Positions 50,979 to 57,749 of a stretch of DNA of 64,000 nucleotides are shown here, piece after piece. Location of the stretch: contig NZ_NEJP01000017.1 of assembly GCF_002113125.1 (NCBI RefSeq), positions 62,001 to 126,000 on the forward strand. The letters are read 5' to 3'. A program made the translations under genes and the position numbers. Positions within the stretch are counted from its first letter, which is position 1, and the number at the start of each line of letters is the position of its first letter. Source of the stretch: Pseudomonas sp. B20(2017) (GTDB lineage Bacteria > Pseudomonadota > Gammaproteobacteria > Pseudomonadales > Pseudomonadaceae). The notes under the pieces are model-generated. The model made no database searches. It saw only the letters and a program-made list of their open reading frames with translations, and was not told the DNA's origin.

Positions 50979-51344
50979 CTATTGCGCGGCCGCGCGCTCG
51001 ATCACCAGCGTTTCGATGTTCTGCTTCTTCGCCTTGACCAGCGCTGCGTTCACATCCACCTGGCGCGCCTCGGCGTCAGCCTTCGAATTGAAAGGGCCGA
51101 GAAGGATCCGGGTCTTGCCGCTGGCATCCTTGATGACGCTGGCCACGAAGGCATGCTCGATCAGCCAGCCGCTGAGGTCGCTGACGGCTTGAGGTGTTTC
51201 ACCGCGCACTTCTAGATCCCACTGCGGGCCCACCGCAGCAGGCGCCGTTACCACCACCGGTTTCGGCTTTTGCGCATCCACACTCTTGCCTTCGCCACAT
51301 CCCGCCAATGCCAGTGCCGCGACTACCCAGACCAATTTGCGCAC
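50979..51344 (-). CDS. SPOR-domain lipoprotein
   Basis: 121 aa. A lipoprotein signal peptide ends with lipobox LALAGC (Cys ~16). A short linker rich in Lys/Pro/Val follows, then a C-terminal ~75-residue SPOR-like domain (WDLEVRGETPQAVSDLSGWL, IKDASGKTRILLGPFNSKAD). SPOR domains bind denuded peptidoglycan at the septum. Being so short, this protein is probably an accessory envelope factor. It is followed by the siderophore-interacting protein gene after ~90 bp, with no functional link evident. Confidence 0.85.
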   Translation of the reverse strand: MRKLVWVVAALALAGCGEGKSVDAQKPKPVVVTAPAAVGPQWDLEVRGETPQAVSDLSGWLIEHAFVASVIKDASGKTRILLGPFNSKADAEARQVDVNAALVKAKKQNIETLVIERAAAQ

Positions 51345-51595
51345 AACGCTTCCCTCTGAATTTTCAAAGCGGCGATCTTAACATTCGAGAATAGTTTCGG
51401 AGCCCCGTAAAATGTGGCACAAAACTACGAGATTGATGCTGGCGGCCCCTGTATAGTTACGCGCTGGGAATTAATGCCGCATCTGCGCGTCAGAAAGAGG
51501 CACCCAAACTGCGCGACTTCGCACTAATCTATACGTACCACCGACCTCTGCACTGTCTGAATCAGGTGCCCTACAAAGCAATCAAGGAGAAGACC

Positions 51596-51790
51596 ATGCT
51601 GATACTCACCCGCAAAGTCGGTGAAAGCATAAACATTGGTGATGACATCACGATCACCATTCTCGGCGTCAGCGGCCAGCAAGTTCGAATCGGCATCAAT
51701 GCTCCGAAGAACGTTGCAGTGCATCGGGAAGAGATCTACCAGCGCATCCAGGCTGGCCTGACCGCTCCGGACAAGCCACAAACGCCCTGA
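51596..51790 (+). CDS. rsmE: CsrA-family RNA-binding regulator RsmE
   Basis: 64 aa. MLILTRKVGESINIGDDITI and GINAPKNVAVHREEIYQRIQ are the conserved CsrA fold, with the RNA-contact residues (L4, R44 region VHREE) kept. It represses translation by binding GGA motifs near ribosome binding sites and is titrated by Gac-controlled small RNAs. The length and C-terminus (AGLTAPDKPQTP) match RsmE rather than the 62-aa RsmA. The ribosome binding site AAGGAGA contains GGA, so autoregulation is plausible. Confidence 0.88.
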   Translation: MLILTRKVGESINIGDDITITILGVSGQQVRIGINAPKNVAVHREEIYQRIQAGLTAPDKPQTP

Positions 51791-51998
51791 GCCCTTTCGC
51801 AGTCAGTAGCCAGTTCGTTTGCCTGTGCGCAATGACTGGCTAAAGATTCAAGCGCCGTATTGCCATTCCCCCCACCTCTTTGGTGACGGCGCGCGCCACG
51901 CCCCTTCCTGCCTCAATCCTTCTCGCAACCGATACTAACCGTCATTCCATGGGCTGGCTGTCGGACATTTCCGAATAGCGGCTGGGAATCTCGCCCGC

Positions 51999-52454
51999 CT
52001 AGCCGAATGTAACGCCACGTGCCATTCCGGTGGCCGCCACGACCATCAGTATCAACAGCAGCGCTTCGGCATGACTGATCCGCGCGAACACCTTTGCACG
52101 CCCCGTGTCAGGGACAGTACCGCGCGCTTTGGCCACGCGCCACTTGATCAAGGTGATCATCGGCACAAGCTCCAGAAGCAGAATCAGCACAAACAACGTC
52201 ATCTTCAGATGGAACAGCGGCTGATGCAGGTAGTAGTCGACTCCCTTCTCGTAACCTCCAAAAGCCCGCACGCCGCCGGTGATGAGCAGCACCAACGCCG
52301 AAAGCCCCCATATATTGTCGGCAAGCAATACCCGCCCGGCTTCACCCGAGCCGGACGCCAGGCGACTGAAGGCAGTCCCACGCGTCAACACCGCCCAGAA
52401 ACCCATGGCAAACGCCAGTAAATGAATCGCTGCAAGAAACCAATGAACCAGCAT
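51999..52454 (-). CDS. DUF2214 inner-membrane protein
   Basis: 151 aa with four hydrophobic segments: HWFLAAIHLLAFAMGFWAVL (~4-23), WGLSALVLLITGGVRAFGG, MTLFVLILLLELVPMITLI and ALLLILMVVAATGMARGV. The family is DUF2214, predicted inner-membrane proteins with conserved His residues in the first and later helices that may bind haem. The function is not known. It stands alone, facing the rsmE gene with ~200 bp between. Confidence 0.88.
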   Translation of the reverse strand: MLVHWFLAAIHLLAFAMGFWAVLTRGTAFSRLASGSGEAGRVLLADNIWGLSALVLLITGGVRAFGGYEKGVDYYLHQPLFHLKMTLFVLILLLELVPMITLIKWRVAKARGTVPDTGRAKVFARISHAEALLLILMVVAATGMARGVTFG

Positions 52455-52795
52455 CGATGAGCTCCTGTCCGGCAGAGTTGAAATCAGCCAAACAGTAGTA
52501 GTCGAAAAAGTGTGGGGTTGCTTGTAACCCTACCCGGAAAACAGACGCGGGCGAAACAAGAGGCTGGGCAGAGGTTCGGGAAAGACAAATCGCGGGCAAA
52601 AAAAATCCCAAGCAGCTGATGGAAGCTTGGGATTTAAAAATGCATAAACCGTGGTGGTGAACGCGGGGCGGATATTACTGATTTTTCCAGTATGTAACAA
52701 CGTATTTTTGATAACCGGATGGTTAATAAAATACGTAACCCCTTAAATATCCACACTATTTAAAAGGTCGCTCGCGACGGTCGGCGACGAATGAA
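52455..52795. other. Intergenic stretch with a terminator, no gene
   Basis: About 340 bp between the DUF2214 gene and the GNAT gene, both leftward. It holds the terminator at 52598-52637 and an AT-rich segment at 52680-52760 that may contain the DUF2214 promoter or remnants. No gene is supported. Confidence 0.5.
52598..52637 (-). terminator. Intrinsic terminator after the GNAT gene
   Basis: AAATCCCAAGC-loop-GCTTGGGATTT with eight T residues on the leftward side, about 160 nt beyond the GNAT stop codon. Confidence 0.85.
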
Positions 52796-53257
52796 TCAAA
52801 ATCCATCGCGATCAGTACGCGCCTGGCTCAAGAACTTCACAAAAATGAGTTCGGGATCACCCGGATCAAGGTTCTCCACCGTACCGCTGCGCTGATATTC
52901 AAGACTCGTCAGCAACTGTCGCATCGGTAGGTTGGAAGTATTGGTCGACGTGAATATCTTGTCTGCACTGGCTTGATACTCCAGACCACTCACGATTTGC
53001 CGCCCCACGCCGGAACGCCTGTTCCTGCTGGAGACGACAACAAGAGGTATGAACCACTCTCCAAAAAAGCTTCGATCCAGACATCCGTAGCCGAGGGGGA
53101 CGCCAGGATCGTCCCCCTCACAGACAACCCAGCACTCCTCCGCCCGAACAGCCCTCGCGATGCACTCTCGACGGCAGCTATCTTTCTCAGCGACAGGATC
53201 AATCTTCAACAGGCTTTCGATATCGCCTGGACCGGCGCGCCTGAATTGGCGACTCAT
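52796..53257 (-). CDS. GNAT-family acetyltransferase-like protein
   Basis: 153 aa. The acetyl-CoA-binding motif A of the GNAT fold appears in VVVSSRNRRSGVGRQIVSGL (~72-91), with R/S-x-x-G-V-G. Upstream strands RRAGPGDIESLLKIDPVAEK and downstream FTSTNTSNLPMRQLLTSLEY fit the fold. Substrate unknown. The gene is isolated between a terminator region and tRNA-Val. Composition is slightly less GC-rich than its neighbours, so late acquisition is possible but not shown. Confidence 0.8.
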   Translation of the reverse strand: MSRQFRRAGPGDIESLLKIDPVAEKDSCRRECIARAVRAEECWVVCEGDDPGVPLGYGCLDRSFFGEWFIPLVVVSSRNRRSGVGRQIVSGLEYQASADKIFTSTNTSNLPMRQLLTSLEYQRSGTVENLDPGDPELIFVKFLSQARTDRDGF

Positions 53258-53341
53258 GAATACACCCCCTGCAAATGTGCCGAAGTGTAGCTGCGGTCGA
53301 CCAAACCGAAATTTGCAAAGGTTCTAAAAATCGCAGACAAC

Positions 53342-53371
53342 AAAAAAGGGCCCACCTTTCGGTGAGCCCTT
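53342..53371 (-). terminator. Intrinsic terminator after tRNA-Val(GAC)
   Basis: AAGGGCTCACC-gaaa-GGTGGGCCCTT (leftward reading, one mismatch) followed by TTTT, 30 nt past the tRNA. Confidence 0.85.
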
Positions 53372-53400
53372 CTAGACCGCCCAGCAGAGCGGATTTTGTT

Positions 53401-53477
53401 TGGTAGGCGCGATTGGACTCGAACCAACGACCCCCACCATGTCAAGGTGGTGCTCTAACCAACTGAGCTACGTGCCT
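53401..53477 (-). tRNA. tRNA-Val (GAC) with an acceptor-stem mismatch
   Basis: 77 nt read leftwards with encoded CCA. The anticodon arm CCACC-TTGACAT-GGTGG gives GAC. The T arm carries TTGGTTCGAGTCCAA. The acceptor strands are AGGCACG and CGCGCCT: six of seven pairs form, but position 5 is A opposite C68. Confidence 0.96.
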
Positions 53478-53661
53478 GCTGTGAGGCGGCATTCTACGGA
53501 ATTCCGGAGGGGTGTCAACACCTTTTTTTCACCTAACCCTATGAATATGCAAAATATTTAATTTCGACCCGGCGCAAGAAGATTTCCCGGTGGCTGGCGG
53601 AGGATTTTCAACTGGGGTAGGATCGCTGCAATCGTAAAATATATTAAACAGAGGCTGCAGG

Positions 53662-54945
53662 ATGGCGAACACCCCTTACCCAGAGTCTTATTACGCTGCG
53701 TCGGCCAACGCCGTACCACCACGCCCTGCCCTGCAAGATGACGTGGAGACGGATGTCTGTGTGATCGGTGCTGGTTATACGGGACTGTCCTCGGCTCTGT
53801 TCCTGCTTGAGAACGGTTTTCGCGTGACCGTGCTGGAGGCCGCCAAGGTTGGCTTCGGTGCTTCGGGGCGCAATGGCGGGCAAATCGTCAACAGCTACAG
53901 CCGTGACATCGACGTGATCGAACGTAGCGTCGGCCCAAAACAGGCACAACTGCTCGGGCAGATGGCGTTCGAGGGCGGCCGGATCATTCGTGAGCGCATC
54001 AGCAAGTACAACATTCAGTGCGACTTGAAGGACGGTGGCGTATTCGCCGCCCTCACCGCCAAGCAAATGGGCCACCTGGAATCGCAGAAACGCCTGTGGG
54101 AACGCTTCGGCCATACCCAACTGGAACTGCTCGATCAACGCCGCATCCGCGAAGTAGTGGCTTGCGACCAATACGTCGGCGGCATGCTCGACATGAGCGG
54201 CGGCCATATCCACCCGCTTAACCTGGCACTCGGCGAAGCAGCCGCTGTGGAATCCCTGGGCGGCACGATCTATGAACAGTCACCGGCCGTGCGCATCGAA
54301 CGCGGAGCCAACCCGGTCGTGCACACGCCGCAGGGCAAAGTCAGGGCCAAATTCATCATCGTCGCCGGCAACGCCTACCTCGGCAATCTGGTGCCGGAGC
54401 TCGCGGCCAAATCGATGCCGTGCGGCACTCAGGTCATCACCACCGAACCCCTGGGCGATGAGCTGGCGAAATCCCTGCTGCCGCAGGACTACTGCGTTGA
54501 AGACTGCAACTACCTGCTCGACTACTACCGCCTCACCGGCGACAAACGCCTGATCTTCGGCGGCGGCGTGGTGTATGGCGCGCGTGATCCAGCGAACATC
54601 GAAGCGATCATTCGCCCGAAAATGCTCAAGGCCTTCCCGCAACTCAAAGACGTGAAGATCGACTACGCCTGGACCGGCAATTTCCTGCTGACCCTGTCGC
54701 GCCTGCCTCAGGTCGGACGCCTGGGCGACAACATCTATTACTCCCAGGGTTGCAGCGGTCACGGCGTGACGTACACGCACCTGGCCGGCAAGGTATTGGC
54801 CGAGGCATTGCGCGGACAAGCCGAGCGCTTCGATGCGTTTGCCGACCTGCCGCACTACCCGTTCCCCGGCGGGCAACTGCTGCGCACGCCGTTTGCTGCA
54901 CTGGGCGCGTGGTATTACGGGCTGCGCGACAAGCTCGGTTTCTGA
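53662..54945 (+). CDS. FAD-dependent oxidoreductase, PuuB-like (gamma-glutamylputrescine oxidase family)
   Basis: 427 aa. The N-terminal dinucleotide-binding motif is ETDVCVIGAGYTGLSSALFL (~29-48). VGFGASGRNGGQIVNSYSRD and the C-terminal YSQGCSGHGVTYTHLAGKVL are typical of the DAO/PuuB group, which oxidises gamma-glutamyl-putrescine and related amines with release of H2O2 and ammonia. A role in polyamine use is likely, but paralogues with other amine substrates exist. It is a single gene with its own terminator. Confidence 0.88.
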   Translation: MANTPYPESYYAASANAVPPRPALQDDVETDVCVIGAGYTGLSSALFLLENGFRVTVLEAAKVGFGASGRNGGQIVNSYSRDIDVIERSVGPKQAQLLGQMAFEGGRIIRERISKYNIQCDLKDGGVFAALTAKQMGHLESQKRLWERFGHTQLELLDQRRIREVVACDQYVGGMLDMSGGHIHPLNLALGEAAAVESLGGTIYEQSPAVRIERGANPVVHTPQGKVRAKFIIVAGNAYLGNLVPELAAKSMPCGTQVITTEPLGDELAKSLLPQDYCVEDCNYLLDYYRLTGDKRLIFGGGVVYGARDPANIEAIIRPKMLKAFPQLKDVKIDYAWTGNFLLTLSRLPQVGRLGDNIYYSQGCSGHGVTYTHLAGKVLAEALRGQAERFDAFADLPHYPFPGGQLLRTPFAALGAWYYGLRDKLGF

Positions 54946-54952
54946 TGAGCGA

Positions 54953-54983
54953 AAAAAAGGGCCGCTGAAAAGCGGCCCTTTTT
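54953..54983. terminator. Bidirectional intrinsic terminator
   Basis: AAAGGGCCGCT-gaaa-AGCGGCCCTTTTT between the PuuB-like gene (+) and xdhC (-), with an A-run on the left and a T-run on the right. Confidence 0.93.
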
Positions 54984-54997
54984 ACATCCAGCACGAG

Positions 54998-55969
54998 TTA
55001 CAACTGATCCCGCGCGATCCCGCTGCGAATCCGCAGAATATCCGCGAGCACTGCCAAAGCGATTTCCGACGGCATCTTGCTGCCCAGGTTAAGACCGATC
55101 GGCGCATGAATCCGCGCCAGTTCACCCTCCCCCAGCCCACCAATCCGACGCAAACGCTCGAAGCGCTTCTGAGACGTCTGTAACGACCCCATCACACCGA
55201 TATAAAAAGCCTCGGTGCGAACGGCTTCCATCATCGCCAGATCGTCGATGCGCGGATCGTGGGTCAACGCCACCACCGCTGTATCACGGTGACAGCCACC
55301 CTCGGCGATGAACACCGATGGCAGTTGCCGACGAACTTCCACGCCATTGAGCACCACGCCTTCCAGCACTTCATCACGCGGATCGCAGAGAATCACTTCG
55401 AAACCGAGACCGACCGCGAACTCCGCACAGGCCTGCGCCACACTGGAATACCCGGCCAGCAGCAAACGCTGGGCGGCACCGATGCGAATCCGCACGCGAT
55501 CGATTTCACGCTCGATCCGCGCACCCTGTTCATGATCCGCAAACAGGCTACGCGCGCCCGTGGCCAGATCGACCTCGCGAATCAACCGACGCTGACCCAG
55601 CAACGCCGATTCGAGTTCACGAAGGTGCGCCTGCACATCGCACCCGGCGTCAAATTTCTCTACCAGCACATCGAGAATACCGCCACACGGCAGGCTGACC
55701 CGCGAACGCGGATCGTCACCTTCGCCATAACGCACGACATTGATCGCATCGAGAAACGCACCTTCGGCGACGCGCTCGAGAAAGTCTTCCTCGACGCAAC
55801 CACCGGACAGCGACCCGATCCACTGTCCGCCGTCGTTCACCGACAGCAGTGAACCCGGCGCGCGCGGCGCCGAGCCGTAGGTAGTCAGCACGGTGCAGAG
55901 CCAGATGCGCTGCCCCGCCGTCGACCATTCCAGCGCCCGACGCACAACCTGCAGATCGAGATGCTGCAT
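54998..55969 (-). CDS. XdhC/CoxI-family molybdenum cofactor maturation protein
   Basis: 323 aa. The N-terminal XdhC_CoxI domain (RIWLCTVLTTYGSAPRAPGS, SGGCVEEDFLERV, SLPCGGILDVLVEK with the PCGG loop) is followed by a Rossmann domain (LLAGYSSVAQACAEFAVGLG). XdhC-type proteins bind and sulfurate the molybdenum cofactor before insertion into the hydroxylase. It lies 2 bp after the cytochrome gene as the last gene of the molybdenum hydroxylase operon, which is the expected partner. Confidence 0.92.
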   Translation of the reverse strand: MQHLDLQVVRRALEWSTAGQRIWLCTVLTTYGSAPRAPGSLLSVNDGGQWIGSLSGGCVEEDFLERVAEGAFLDAINVVRYGEGDDPRSRVSLPCGGILDVLVEKFDAGCDVQAHLRELESALLGQRRLIREVDLATGARSLFADHEQGARIEREIDRVRIRIGAAQRLLLAGYSSVAQACAEFAVGLGFEVILCDPRDEVLEGVVLNGVEVRRQLPSVFIAEGGCHRDTAVVALTHDPRIDDLAMMEAVRTEAFYIGVMGSLQTSQKRFERLRRIGGLGEGELARIHAPIGLNLGSKMPSEIALAVLADILRIRSGIARDQL

Positions 55970-55971
55970 GA

Positions 55972-57207
55972 TCAGTGCGCCTTGTGCTCGATGGACGGTG
56001 CATCAGCCTGAAGCTTCTGCACATCGCCCACCGCCAGGTCAGCCGACTGACCACCCCAACCCTGACGCAGGTAGTTCAGCAGATCGGTCAGTTGTTCGGC
56101 ACTGAGCTTGTCGGCAAAACCCGGCATCGGCTGCATGTGTTCGAACCCGGCGAATTTCTGTTCGCCGATGCCATCCTCGATCACTCGCAACAGGTTGCGC
56201 GGGTCTTCCAAGCGCAGCGTGGTGTTGCCGCGCATGGCTACTGCGATGTGCGGCTTGCCCTCACCACCGGCCGCGTGACAGCCGGCGCAGACGTTCAAGT
56301 ATTCCTGACGGCCGCGTTGAGCGCTGGCACTGAGCTTTTCTACCGGCACTTCGGTCAGTTCTTTCGCCGCCGGAGGCTTGTCGCCCAGCAGGAAAGTCGC
56401 CATCGCCGCCAGATCCGGATCATTCAGACCCTGGGTGCTGTTGTGGAACACCGGGAACATCTCGTTGAACATCGTGCCCTGGGCGCTCATGCCGTGCTTG
56501 AGGAACGTGCTCAGGTCCTGATGGTTCCAGCCGCGCGCCGCCAGGTCCGTCGCCAGCAGGCTCGGTGCCAGATAGCCGTTGAGGATGCCGCCGGTCAGGC
56601 GCTTGTCCAACTGCATCGCGCCCGGCAGGCCGCGTGGCGTATGGCATTCGCCGCAGTGACCCAGCACTTCGACCATGTACTGGCCGCGCCTCCAGGCATC
56701 GCTTTTGCCTTCGTCCGGCTCCAGCTTCAACGCTTTACCGTACATCATGTTCCAGCCGATCAAGCCCGGGCGCACGTTGAACGGAAAGCTCAGGCTCGTC
56801 ACAGGCGCTGCACGCTCGATTGGCTCGATGGTTTTCAGATACGCATGAATCGCATCCGAATCCGCACGCGGCATCAAGTGATACGAGGTGTACGGCATCG
56901 CCGGATAGAGGTTCGCGCCGTCACGACGCTTGCCTTCGGTGAGCGCGGCGAAGAACTCTTCATCGTTGTACAAACCGATGCCGTGCTCTTTGCTTGGAGT
57001 GATATTAGTACCGTAGATCGTGCCGAACGGCGACACGATCGGCAGGCCGCCAGCAAACGGCGCGCCGCCGGGTGCGGTGTGGCACGCCATGCAGTCGGCC
57101 GCACGGGCGAGGTATTCGCCGCGCTTGACCTGATCATCCGCGTGCACCGCCAACACAGGCGCAGCCAGCCCGACCGCCAGGGTCAGGCGGGTCAGTAGTT
57201 GCTTCAT
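55972..57207 (-). CDS. Tri-haem cytochrome c subunit of the molybdenum hydroxylase
   Basis: 411 aa from the ATG at 57207. A Sec signal peptide (QLLTRLTLAVGLAAPVLAVHA) is followed by three CxxCH haem sites: ADCMACHTAPGG (~38), GHCGECHTPRG (~185) and NVCAGCHAAGGEG (~310). Similar cytochromes accept electrons from periplasmic aldehyde or isoquinoline dehydrogenases and pass them to the respiratory chain. It is 2 bp downstream of the 2Fe-2S subunit. Confidence 0.93.
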   Translation of the reverse strand: MKQLLTRLTLAVGLAAPVLAVHADDQVKRGEYLARAADCMACHTAPGGAPFAGGLPIVSPFGTIYGTNITPSKEHGIGLYNDEEFFAALTEGKRRDGANLYPAMPYTSYHLMPRADSDAIHAYLKTIEPIERAAPVTSLSFPFNVRPGLIGWNMMYGKALKLEPDEGKSDAWRRGQYMVEVLGHCGECHTPRGLPGAMQLDKRLTGGILNGYLAPSLLATDLAARGWNHQDLSTFLKHGMSAQGTMFNEMFPVFHNSTQGLNDPDLAAMATFLLGDKPPAAKELTEVPVEKLSASAQRGRQEYLNVCAGCHAAGGEGKPHIAVAMRGNTTLRLEDPRNLLRVIEDGIGEQKFAGFEHMQPMPGFADKLSAEQLTDLLNYLRQGWGGQSADLAVGDVQKLQADAPSIEHKAH

Positions 57208-57209
57208 GC

Positions 57210-57749
57210 TTAACCCTCCTTGACCAGGCCGAGATCGGTCAGCACGTTGCGGGTGGCGTTGTAGTAACGCACGTACCCGGTGCAACGGCAGACGTGATGG
57301 CCGAGGCTGTCCTCGATGACTTGTTCCAGTTTGCTTTTGACGATCGGCTGGCGTTGCAGCTTTTCCACCAGCACGGTCGCGGCGTTGACGAAGCCCGGCG
57401 CGCAATAGCTGCACTGGAAGGCGAATTCGTCGACGAAGCGCTGCTGGATCGGGTTCAGCTCTGTGACCTGGCCTTGCTCGTCACGCTTGGCGTGGCCTTC
57501 GATGGTCCGAACCTTCTTGCCCTCGAAGTAATGCGCGCCGGTGATGCAGGTGCGCACTTCTTCGCTGGTGCCGTCCGGGTTATCGACGATCACCACGCAG
57601 GCGTGGCAGATGCCCTGGCCGCAGCCCAGGCGCGAACCGGTGAGGTTTTTATATTCGTGCAGGTAATCGATCATCGGCAGGTCATCAGGGATGTCCACCG
57701 GGCCGACGGATTGACCGTTGAGGGTCAGTTGAAGCGGACGGTTAGCCAT
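57210..57749 (-). CDS. 2Fe-2S subunit of a molybdenum hydroxylase
   Basis: 179 aa from the ATG at 57749; the start overlaps the large-subunit gene by 8 nt. The plant-type ferredoxin domain has Cys residues in GSRLGCGQGICHACVVIVDN (~41-60) and an upstream Cys region. The C-terminal [2Fe-2S] domain shows CSYCAPGFVNAATVLVEK and HHVCRCTGYVRYYNATRN. It transfers electrons from the molybdenum site in the large subunit to the cytochrome. It resembles IorA/aldehyde dehydrogenase small subunits. Confidence 0.93.
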   Translation of the reverse strand: MANRPLQLTLNGQSVGPVDIPDDLPMIDYLHEYKNLTGSRLGCGQGICHACVVIVDNPDGTSEEVRTCITGAHYFEGKKVRTIEGHAKRDEQGQVTELNPIQQRFVDEFAFQCSYCAPGFVNAATVLVEKLQRQPIVKSKLEQVIEDSLGHHVCRCTGYVRYYNATRNVLTDLGLVKEG

